From Stieleria neptunia (lineage in GTDB: Bacteria; Planctomycetota; Planctomycetia; Pirellulales; Pirellulaceae), in contig NZ_CP037423.1 of assembly GCF_007754155.1 (NCBI RefSeq), positions 7,188,938-7,252,937 on the forward strand: a stretch of 64,000 nucleotides of DNA. The letters are read 5' to 3'. The notes under the pieces are model-generated. The model saw only the letters and a program-made list of their open reading frames with translations, made no database searches and was not told the origin of the DNA. The stretch's first letter is position 1. Each line of letters starts with the position of its first letter. Shown one piece after another: positions 53,338 to 60,626 of this stretch. A program made the translations under genes and the position numbers.

Positions 53338-54426
53338 TTGGCCGTTCGCGTTGATGCTAGTGAGTTGATTCAGCTGTTGGAACTGACGCCCTCGGACCAG
53401 AACGTGATGCTGGTGGGGCGTCATGGCATCGGCAAATCGCAGATCATCGCCGATCATTTTCGCGAGCGAGACATGACCGTCGTGCCGTTCTTCTTGGGCC
53501 AGATGAGCGATCCGGGGGACCTGATCGGCCTGCTCCACAAGGACGAGCACACCGGACGCAGCGAATTTCTGCCTCCGTTCTGGTGGCCCCAGGATGACCA
53601 GCCGATCGTGCTGTTCCTCGATGAACTCAACCGGGCGCGTCCAGAAATTCTGCAATCGGTGATGGAATTGGCCCTCAACAAGACCTTGGCCGGAAAACGC
53701 TTGCCCGCCGGCAGCGTGATCGTTTCGGCGGTCAACGAAGGCGATGAATACCAACTGACCGACCTGGACCCGGCGTTGGTTTCGCGGTTCAACCTGTATG
53801 AATTCGCCCCGACGGTCGAAGATTGGCTGCTGTGGGCCGAACGCGAAAACATCGATGCGCGGATCACCAGCTTCATCCAAAAACAGCCCCAGTTCCTTGA
53901 TGGCCACGGGATCGGCAGCGAAAGCGATGAGCCCCTGTCGGGCTTGGTCAAAACGCCGGACCGACGTGGTTGGGCGCGGGTTTCGAAACTGATCGAACCG
54001 ATCGAACGCTTGGAAGCGGCTCACATCAAACTGATCGCGGGCATCGTCGGTTCCGCCTCGGCCAACGCCTTTCGCCGCAGCTTGGCGACGCCGTTGCCCG
54101 TGTCACCGGCCGGCGTCTTGCTGGAATTCAGCAAACAGCGCAAGACGCTGGGCAAAATGTCGCTCAGTGAGTTACTGTTGCTCAACGAACAGATTCTGGT
54201 GTGGATCAGCAGCGGGAAATGCCCGGCCGCCCGTGAACCGAAAGCTCGCTCGGGCTTGCTGAGTTATTTGAATCTGTTGCGAAAACGAAAACTCGATGAA
54301 GCGGTCGCCCATTTGGTTTCGATGCTGGGGAAACCCAAGTTTGAATCGGTGATGGAATTCATTTCCGAATCGATCGAATTGACCGAATTGTTGACCGGCT
54401 ACATGGAAGGGATTCGGATCGAATGA
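53338..54426 (+). CDS. MoxR-like AAA+ ATPase of a MoxR/VWA pair
   Basis: 362 residues. The start is a TTG at 53338 with GGAG 8 bases before it; the frame continues upstream through the 90-bp array, but that part is repeat. Walker A is 'GRHGIGKS' (27-34), Walker B 'VLFLDELNR' and sensor 1 'VSAVNEGDEYQ'. The C-terminal part is helical. Its stop overlaps the VWA gene start (ATGA). Such pairs are thought to act together on metal-centre or envelope protein maturation; the target is unknown. Confidence 0.9.
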   Translation: MAVRVDASELIQLLELTPSDQNVMLVGRHGIGKSQIIADHFRERDMTVVPFFLGQMSDPGDLIGLLHKDEHTGRSEFLPPFWWPQDDQPIVLFLDELNRARPEILQSVMELALNKTLAGKRLPAGSVIVSAVNEGDEYQLTDLDPALVSRFNLYEFAPTVEDWLLWAERENIDARITSFIQKQPQFLDGHGIGSESDEPLSGLVKTPDRRGWARVSKLIEPIERLEAAHIKLIAGIVGSASANAFRRSLATPLPVSPAGVLLEFSKQRKTLGKMSLSELLLLNEQILVWISSGKCPAAREPKARSGLLSYLNLLRKRKLDEAVAHLVSMLGKPKFESVMEFISESIELTELLTGYMEGIRIE

Positions 54427-55772
54427 GCCAGTCCTTCGCCAAGTCGAGCGCTCGCGAGCGGATCACACAGGTGGTGGAAAGCTGGTTTCTGACCGAACCG
54501 CTGCTGTTCGCCGCCTGGACGATGCACGACGTCGTGGAGCGACCGAGCCTGGCAACGATTCGTGTCGGACGCGGCAAGATCGAATTCAACCCGGACTTTA
54601 TCCGTTCGCTGCGACGCGACCAGTTGCGATCGGTGCTGGGATTCGAAGCGATGCGAATCCTGCTGGGCCATCCCTACGCCAGACAGCAACCGAAGGCCGA
54701 ATTGTCCTACCAGGCGAGCAATCTGACCGTTCAGGAATGTCTGCGCACCAAGTTGCCGATCCCGCGGCCCCGCGACGTCTTGGGCGACGAACGTTTTGAC
54801 AACCAGTACTTCGAATTCTATTACCGTGAACTCGCCGAGCGTGCCAGTCACGACGAACCGGCCGATGACGATCCCGATGATCCAGACGCACCGGATTCAT
54901 CGAAAGACGATTCGTCGAAACAGGAACCCTCAGGCGACCGTGCGGATCCGCCCCAGCCCGACGATGAAGGCGAAGCAGGCCAAGACAGTCCGGACGAGAA
55001 CGATTCCGACGATTCGGACGGCCAACCCAGTGGGAGCAGCGACGCGGCGAGCACGCTGGACGCCTACAGCGATCCCGATCGGGTCGGCATGGAAAACACG
55101 GGCCGCTGGGACAACGATGATCTGAAACGGGACGAGATCAACGCGGCGGTCCGCGAGGCGGCCCAATCCGATGGCTGGGGAACGGTCGGCGGGCAGGCCA
55201 AAGAGCAGTTGATGGCGACGCTTCATCCCAAATTGGACTATCGGGGTGTGCTGCGAAATTTCCGCCAAAGCGTGCTCTCGGTGCGGCGGCGTTTGACGCG
55301 GATGAAACCGAGTCGTCGCTACGGGTTCGCGCAGATGGGCAGCCGCTACGACTTCACAACCAAACTGTTGTTTGCCGTCGATGTTTCCGGATCGATGGGG
55401 CATCGCGATCTGCAACTGGGCTTTTCAGTCGTCAGCCACTTCTTCCGATACGGTGTCGAATCGGTCGACGTGATCTGGTTCGATGAAGACGTCCGTTGTG
55501 AACCGCTGACGCTGCGTCGCGCCCGCAGCGCGTTCGAAGTCAGCGGTCGCGGGGGCACGAATTTCGCCCCCGTCATCGACTACATCGATCAACATCGCGA
55601 CTACGACGGACTGATCATTTTCACCGACGGCTACGCCCCGGTACCGCCAAAGCCACAGAACACCCGGACGCGGATCCTGTGGCTGTTCAAGGATGAAGCG
55701 ACGCACCGGCAGATGCACCAGGGACTGCGGCCGCTGGGTCGAGCGGCGTTCTTGAAAGAATCGGCCCGCTAA
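54423..55772 (+). CDS. VWA-domain protein partner of MoxR (DUF2201-like)
   Basis: 449 residues. The N-terminal helical domain (about 1-150; 'NPDFIRSLRRDQLRSVLGFE', 'EAMRILLGHPYAR') resembles the putative metallopeptidase-like domain of DUF2201 proteins. An acidic linker (about 140-220) follows. The C-terminal VWA domain has the MIDAS motif 'DVSGS' (about residue 320), a Thr in 'GRGGTNFAPV' and an Asp in 'IIFTDGYAP'. It binds Mg and works with the overlapping MoxR ATPase. Substrate unknown. Confidence 0.9.
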   Translation: MSQSFAKSSARERITQVVESWFLTEPLLFAAWTMHDVVERPSLATIRVGRGKIEFNPDFIRSLRRDQLRSVLGFEAMRILLGHPYARQQPKAELSYQASNLTVQECLRTKLPIPRPRDVLGDERFDNQYFEFYYRELAERASHDEPADDDPDDPDAPDSSKDDSSKQEPSGDRADPPQPDDEGEAGQDSPDENDSDDSDGQPSGSSDAASTLDAYSDPDRVGMENTGRWDNDDLKRDEINAAVREAAQSDGWGTVGGQAKEQLMATLHPKLDYRGVLRNFRQSVLSVRRRLTRMKPSRRYGFAQMGSRYDFTTKLLFAVDVSGSMGHRDLQLGFSVVSHFFRYGVESVDVIWFDEDVRCEPLTLRRARSAFEVSGRGGTNFAPVIDYIDQHRDYDGLIIFTDGYAPVPPKPQNTRTRILWLFKDEATHRQMHQGLRPLGRAAFLKESAR

Positions 55773-55779
55773 GCTCTCA

Positions 55780-55890
55780 GCCGATGGCCGTAAGGCCCCG
55801 GGCAGCGTCGCAGTGCCCGGCCGCTTACACGGCGCGCGGCTCACAAAATCGACAGCCCGTTCGCGCCGTTCCGCTAACATCAGCCGGTGT
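55780..55890. repeat. Inverted copy of the GTGAGCCG palindrome with flank
   Basis: Reverse-oriented, partly degraded copy (55780-55854) of the element at 2965-3031 and 59800-59868. It is followed by ATCGACAGCCCGTTCGCGCC, which also follows the copy at 59800 in near-identical form. Confidence 0.75.
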
Positions 55891-55964
55891 TCGCCAGCCT
55901 CCGGCCACCGGTGTGCACTCCACATTTCGGTCGATCTCGGGGAGTGTCTCGCCGCCTCACCGCC

Positions 55965-56423
55965 TCAAACGTTTTCAAAATCCTCGAAATCTTCCAGGTC
56001 GACGTCGTCTTCAGCGTCGTCGTCTTTGCCGGTGCTCAAGCCGAACTCGTCGCTGATTTCGTCATCGATCTCGATTTCGTAATCGTCGTTCAATTCTTCT
56101 TCGAAATCATCGTCGAAGTCATCATCGAAGTCGTCTTCGTCGATGTCGTCGAAGTCATCCAGATCGTCGTCTTCGTCGAGCCCGTCGTTAAAGCCGTCGT
56201 CGACGTCGTCGGTATTGGCATCGTCGTCGTCGAAGCGGTCGTCATCATCGTCGTCGTCGTCGTCGTCGTCCAGATCGTCGTCGTCATCGTCGTCCGATGC
56301 GACGGGACTGGCGGTCCAGGGCGATGCCGACCGGTCATGGGGTCGATTCTCAGCCGCGGTGGGGGAAATCGCGGACACGATTTCGGGATTGGCGACCGAT
56401 GGATCGGCGAGAGCGACACTCAT
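55965..56423 (-). CDS. Highly acidic low-complexity protein
   Basis: 152 residues from the ATG at 56423 (an ATG at 56480 would add 19). After a short ordinary N-terminus ('MSVALADPSVANPEIVSAIS') comes a poly-Asp stretch with runs of up to eleven Asp and then Asp/Glu-rich sequence with Phe and Leu at intervals ('FDDDFDDDFEEELNDDYEIE'). No signal peptide. The opposite strand reads Ser/Val-rich and is a shadow. Function unknown; possible roles are binding cations or basic proteins. Confidence 0.7.
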   Translation of the reverse strand: MSVALADPSVANPEIVSAISPTAAENRPHDRSASPWTASPVASDDDDDDDLDDDDDDDDDDDRFDDDDANTDDVDDGFNDGLDEDDDLDDFDDIDEDDFDDDFDDDFEEELNDDYEIEIDDEISDEFGLSTGKDDDAEDDVDLEDFEDFENV

Positions 56424-56480
56424 AGATGAAACCGGAAATGCGAAGAAAAATGGGGAGCGGGCTTCCGTCAGGGGATTCAT

Positions 56481-56837
56481 AACCGACAGGCCACGATGAC
56501 GTAAAGCGTGGGTAACTGGGGATCTTAGGCCCGTCGGGCATCGACGCGTCAGAAAATTTACGGCCGCAACAGGTCAACCAGCGGACCTTGCGGTGCCGAT
56601 AGAGACTAGGCGCCGCCGGCGTGACAGAGCCCGCTGCGTTTGTCGCCCCGCAAAATCGCGTGGCAACCGACCTCGGCAGCGGATCTATCTGGTCCGGCGG
56701 ACGCACATTTTGATACGTCCACACTATCGGACAAGTCGCCTCAAGCTAATTTTCTTGGCCCCGACGGCATTTCTGGCCCCGAAAACGGGATTTCCGATCT
56801 GCATCGGGCCCCAACGCCCCCAGTAAATCCACTCAGC
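56481..56837. other. 357-bp gap, promoter region of the LpoB-like gene
   Basis: No supported gene. It must hold the start region of the leftward acidic protein and of the rightward lipoprotein pair. No repeat family was seen here. Confidence 0.5.
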
Positions 56838-57581
56838 ATGCAACCTACCACCCCATTGCGGCCGGCCTCCAAAGCCGCCGCCGCGGTCGTCTTGGCCGCG
56901 ATTCTGACCACAACGTCGGGATGTGCCGGTCGACAATACGGGCATTTGCTAGCCAGCGACGACAAGGACCTGGTCGGCAGCCATGCCGCCGGTGCGGCGA
57001 CGTGGAATCCGCTGGTGGAAGAATCCGTCGCCAAATTGCTCTCCCGCTGCCCCCCCACGGTCCAGCCGGTGACGTTTGAAGCGCCATCCGAACTTTCTCT
57101 CGACGGCGTCATCGTCCCGTCCACCCTCAACGGCGGTCCGGCCAACGTCTGCTTCGTCGGAATCGAGAACAAAAGCGCCGAAGAACTGGGCGATTTCAAA
57201 GAACAGCTCTACGAACAGATCGACTCCCAGATCAATTCAAACGCGGATTTCCGCGGCATCAGCCGGCGGATGGTCCAAACCGCCCTCCGCGAAACCCGAC
57301 TGCGGCCCGATGCGTTGTTCCTGCCCCAAAATCGCGACGCCTTCGCCGCCGTCTTGGGCAAGGCGGGCTCCCCGGTCGACTACTTGCTGTTCGCCAACAT
57401 CACCAGCGGAACCACCGATCGCAACAAAACCAGCCAGCGGGACTACACGCTGACCTTGGAAATGGTCAACGTGCACACCGGTGATTTCTTGAAAGAGTCC
57501 GCCAAGATCCGCAAGGGATACTCGAAATCACGCGCCGGAAAGTGGTGGAACTACGGCGTTTTCGATCAGGCCGACGGGTGA
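56838..57581 (+). CDS. LpoB-like lipoprotein
   Basis: 247 residues from the ATG at 56838. The signal peptide 'AAAVVLAAILTTTSGCAG' ends in a lipobox (Cys29). The mature part resembles penicillin-binding-protein activator LpoB ('VCFVGIENKSAEELGDFKEQ', 'FRGISRRMVQTALRETRLRP', 'VDYLLFANITSGTTDRNKTS', 'YTLTLEMVNVHTGDFLKESA'). LpoB activates PBP1b at the outer membrane in proteobacteria; in planctomycetes the role is unproven. Its stop overlaps the next gene (GTGA), a COG3014-type protein, the same pairing seen in other phyla. Confidence 0.85.
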   Translation: MQPTTPLRPASKAAAAVVLAAILTTTSGCAGRQYGHLLASDDKDLVGSHAAGAATWNPLVEESVAKLLSRCPPTVQPVTFEAPSELSLDGVIVPSTLNGGPANVCFVGIENKSAEELGDFKEQLYEQIDSQINSNADFRGISRRMVQTALRETRLRPDALFLPQNRDAFAAVLGKAGSPVDYLLFANITSGTTDRNKTSQRDYTLTLEMVNVHTGDFLKESAKIRKGYSKSRAGKWWNYGVFDQADG

Positions 57582-59002
57582 TCGTGCAGCGTCGCGTCTT
57601 CTTCAGGGGCGGGCCTCCACGTCGGCCCGCACGCCCCCTCGTCACGGCGGGTCTCGCCCGTGATCCGATTCGATCAACCGGCCCGCTGGCGGCCGTGCTG
57701 ATCGTCGTCCTCCTACTCGTCGCGACGGGCTGTCGGTCCAGCAAGATCTCCATCGGCCAGGCCAGGGACGCGTTCGCGCTGGGCGATCTGGAATCGGCCG
57801 ACAAGCTCTTGAGCGAACTGGCCGAGGGCCCCAAACGGACCCGGCACCCGAGCCGGCTTGACCTGGCGATGGTCGAATTGGCGCGTGGCGACGTCTCGGC
57901 CGCCGAGTCGCGGATGCGCGAACTCCGCGACCACTTCGACGCCTTGCCCGACACCGCGCCGGTCATTGACGCCGCCTCGTTGGCGGTCGATGATCGGGTC
58001 CGGCCGTTTCAATTGGCCGGCTACGAACAAGTCCTGTTGCGGTCGATGCTGGCGATCTGCTCCCTGGCCGGCGATGCCACCGATGCCGAAGCCTATTGTT
58101 TGCAAGCCCAAGCCCGCCAAGCCGAATTGAACCGGCAAGCAGAAGACGCCGACTCGCCACCCCCCAAGCAGCAGCTCGCGTTGGCTCCGTATCTGCAAGG
58201 CACATTGCGCGAGGCCACGCACCAGAACTATGACGACGCCGAGCGAGCCTTTCGGCTCGTCAGCAGCATTCAACCAGAATTCGCTCCGGCGGCCGGCGAT
58301 ATCGAACGGGCCAATCGCGGTGCCCACAGCGCCGCGGGCCACGGTGTGCTGTACGTGTTCGCGATGGTCGGCCACGGCCCACGGCTGGTCGAAACCGTCG
58401 CGCCGACGACCACCACGTCACTGCAAATCGCATCGACCTTGTTGCGATCGGTCCACAATCACGAACAGGGCGAGGACGACGAACCGGTGCTGCCCAACGT
58501 GGTCAGTGTCAAAGTTCCGCAGGTCGAAATCCCTCCCAGCGAACTCGCGGCGATCGGCGTTTCCTTCGGCGGGCAACTGCTCGGCGCGACGCAAACGATC
58601 ACCGACATCGGGCAATTGGCGGCGGAAAAGGTCGAAGCCGAAATGCCGTGGACGATCGCCCGGGCCGTCGCGCGACGCGTGCTCAAAGAGGCAAGTGTCG
58701 TGGCCACCGCCCAATCACTCGGACTCACCGGCAACGCGGCCGCGGCGTTTGAGTTTGCGGCGATCAACGCCTGGAGCGCCACGGAACAAGCCGACACCCG
58801 TTGTTGGGGATTGTTGCCACGCGAAATCCAAGTCCTCCGCGCCGAACTGCCGGTCGGAACCCACGAGATCCAATTGTCGCCCTTGGCATTCACCGGCCAG
58901 TCGTTCGCCCCGCCGCAACGCCGCAGCGTCACGATCGAAGACGGACGCAATCACTACGTCGTCGTCATCGCGCCCGAGCAGATCGTATCCGTCGTCCCCT
59001 AA
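57578..59002 (+). CDS. COG3014-like lipoprotein
   Basis: 474 residues from a GTG at 57578 overlapping the previous stop (GTGA). A second GTG is two codons later. A basic N-terminus leads to the lipoprotein signal 'LAAVLIVVLLLVATGCRSS'. TPR-like helices follow ('IGQARDAFALGDLESADKLL'), then 'GVLYVFAMVGHGPRLVE', which is typical of COG3014 proteins, and a C-terminal beta part. Members sit next to LpoB-like genes, as here, and probably act at the outer membrane. Mechanism unknown. Confidence 0.85.
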   Translation: MIVQRRVFFRGGPPRRPARPLVTAGLARDPIRSTGPLAAVLIVVLLLVATGCRSSKISIGQARDAFALGDLESADKLLSELAEGPKRTRHPSRLDLAMVELARGDVSAAESRMRELRDHFDALPDTAPVIDAASLAVDDRVRPFQLAGYEQVLLRSMLAICSLAGDATDAEAYCLQAQARQAELNRQAEDADSPPPKQQLALAPYLQGTLREATHQNYDDAERAFRLVSSIQPEFAPAAGDIERANRGAHSAAGHGVLYVFAMVGHGPRLVETVAPTTTTSLQIASTLLRSVHNHEQGEDDEPVLPNVVSVKVPQVEIPPSELAAIGVSFGGQLLGATQTITDIGQLAAEKVEAEMPWTIARAVARRVLKEASVVATAQSLGLTGNAAAAFEFAAINAWSATEQADTRCWGLLPREIQVLRAELPVGTHEIQLSPLAFTGQSFAPPQRRSVTIEDGRNHYVVVIAPEQIVSVVP

Positions 59003-59026
59003 ACGCTGCCCTGTCGGCTCGCGCCC

Positions 59027-59100
59027 AATGCCATCTAACTTAACGTCAAGCGGGGCGTTTTTTGTTAGCGGAAGGGCGCGAGCCCTCCGGTCTTGTACAG
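59027..59100. repeat. GTTAGCGG...CCCTCCGGT repeat copy with flank
   Basis: A CCCAATGCCATCTAACTTAA-type flank, a GGGGCGTTTTTT stretch and the GTTAGCGG/AGCCCTCCGG arm (59064-59093). Nearly the same 75-bp block is at 59689-59760. The T6 run could help to end the preceding transcript. Confidence 0.75.
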
Positions 59101-59165
59101 TGTTTTTGAAGGCGGTCGCAGCCAATCCCGATCCACGTTTCCAGTGCACCTGATCACCCGACTGC

Positions 59166-59393
59166 TCAGACGAGCACCTTGATGTCGCTGACGATCGACT
59201 CGACGCCCGGGACACTGCGAGCGACGACGATGCACATCATGGCATCGTCACGCGATTCAACCTGTCCACGCAGTGTCACGGTCCCATCGTCGATCGAACA
59301 GGAAAAATCATGGACTTCAACGACACGTTGCACCGACGCCTCGATGCGTCGGCAGAGGTTATCGGATGTGGAATCAGCGATCACAAGTGGCAC
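59166..59393 (-). CDS. BON-domain protein
   Basis: 75 residues from a GTG at 59393; it is a single BON domain ('LCRRIEASVQRVVEVHDFSC', 'DDGTVTLRGQVESRDDAMM', 'ARSVPGVESIVSDIKV'). BON domains bind membranes or phospholipids, as in OsmY. No signal peptide is seen, so the protein may be cytoplasmic. It stands alone between repeat-rich gaps. Confidence 0.8.
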   Translation of the reverse strand: MPLVIADSTSDNLCRRIEASVQRVVEVHDFSCSIDDGTVTLRGQVESRDDAMMCIVVARSVPGVESIVSDIKVLV

Positions 59394-59649
59394 TCAGAGA
59401 AGGGATAATGGAAGAAGACGCCCAGGCCCCAGACTGTCGTCTCCCAACTGAACCATACCCTTAGAAGCGTAAAACGGGTCCGGATTCCTGCAAAACGCAC
59501 TCGTATTGAAGGAAATATCCAAAATTCGCCGCCCGGCATGGCATTCGTCTCGCCAGCCCATTGCCGGCCGCCGCTGCGATGCAAAAATTCTAGAATCCGC
59601 GTGACGGCAGGGATTCCGTCAGGCCAAAATCACCAGTGCCCCAAGCTCC

Positions 59650-59935
59650 CCGTGGCGTAAGCTTCCAGCTTGCGATCCCCGTGGCCCACACCCAATACCA
59701 TCTACTTTGGCACCAAGCGGAGTGTTTTTTGTTAGCGGCAGGGCGCGAGCCCTCCGGTCTTTCAAGCTGAAACCGGACGGCTCGCGGGCTGTCGTTTTTG
59801 TGAGCCGCGCGCCGCGTAAGCGGCCGGGCACTGCGACGCTGCCCGAGGCCTTACGGCCAGCGGCTCACCATTGACTCAGTAGATCCCGACTCAATCGACA
59901 GCCCGCTCGCGCCGTTCCGCGAACGCCTTCAGTGT
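59650..59935. repeat. Mosaic of three repeat families
   Basis: In order: one GTGGCGTAAGCTTCCAGCTT unit (about 59652), the CCCAAT..GTTAGCGG block (59689-59760), the degraded partner arm (about 59766-59792), the full GTGAGCCG palindrome (59800-59868) and an ATCGACAGCCCGCTCGCGCC stretch shared with 55855-55890. The preceding part of the gap (59394-59650) shows nothing clear. Confidence 0.85.
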
Positions 59936-59993
59936 CAAAGTAGAAGGCCTTGAACCTACGCCCAATCGCCCCCCAATCGCATGTGATCCCCCA

Positions 59994-60626
59994 ATGAGCA
60001 GTATCACGACCAGCGAAGCGAATCGATTGCTGGCGGCCGCACAAAACGGCCAAGACGATTGCCTGGGCCAGTTGTTGCAGATGTATTTGAACTATCTGAA
60101 ACTGCTGGCGCGAACACAGCTTGATCGGAAACTCCAAGCCAGAACGAGCGCCTCCGACGTGGTCCAAGACACGTTGCTGGAAGCCCATCGGGATTTCGAC
60201 AAATTTCGAGGCAGTTGTCCCGAGCAATTCCTGGCCTGGCTCAGAACGATCCTGACGAACAACCTGGGACACATCATTCAGCGACACGTGTTGGCGGAAA
60301 AGCGTGACGTTCGCCGCGAAGTCTCGCTCGACGACATCGGTGCGACGTTGGAACGATCCACCGCGCGGCTGGTGGCCATCATCGCCGACCGCGGGCAATC
60401 ACCCAGTGCCGATGCGCAAAACCATGAAGCAAGTTTATTACTGGCCGATGCCTTGGCCGAACTGCCCGACGACTACCGCGACGTGATTCTGTTGCGGCAC
60501 ATCGAAGGACTCGCGTTTCCCGACGTCGCGGCGCGGATGGAACGCTCCGCAGGCGCCGTGCGGATGCTGTGGATGCGGGCCATCGCGCAGCTGCGGGTGC
60601 GGCTCGAATCGCGAGGCGTGCTATGA
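59994..60626 (+). CDS. ECF-family RNA polymerase sigma factor (planctomycete type)
   Basis: 210 residues. Region 2 ('QMYLNYLKLLARTQLDRKLQ', 'TSASDVVQDTLLEAHRDFDK', 'FRGSCPEQFLAWLRTILTNN') and region 4 ('LPDDYRDVILLRHIEGLAFP', 'DVAARMERSAGAVRMLWMRA') are clear. It belongs to the planctomycete sigma-70 group usually encoded beside Ser/Thr kinases. The stop overlaps the kinase start (ATGA), so the kinase probably controls this sigma factor, perhaps by phosphorylation. No classical anti-sigma factor is present. Confidence 0.93.
   Translation: MSSITTSEANRLLAAAQNGQDDCLGQLLQMYLNYLKLLARTQLDRKLQARTSASDVVQDTLLEAHRDFDKFRGSCPEQFLAWLRTILTNNLGHIIQRHVLAEKRDVRREVSLDDIGATLERSTARLVAIIADRGQSPSADAQNHEASLLLADALAELPDDYRDVILLRHIEGLAFPDVAARMERSAGAVRMLWMRAIAQLRVRLESRGVL

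Noticed and set aside
52714..54024. Leftward 436-codon frame across the 90-bp array and the MoxR gene
   Set aside because: Openness comes from the repeat having no stops; the MoxR ATPase on the other strand has clear Walker motifs.
53338..55772. Reading the MoxR/VWA pair as a magnesium-chelatase or gas-vesicle system
   Set aside because: The motifs fit generic MoxR and VWA families only; no bch or gvp genes are nearby.
55887..56429. Rightward Val/Ile/Ser-rich frame opposite the acidic protein
   Set aside because: Its composition follows mechanically from GTC/GTT codons opposite GAC/GAA, and there is no plausible start context or fold.
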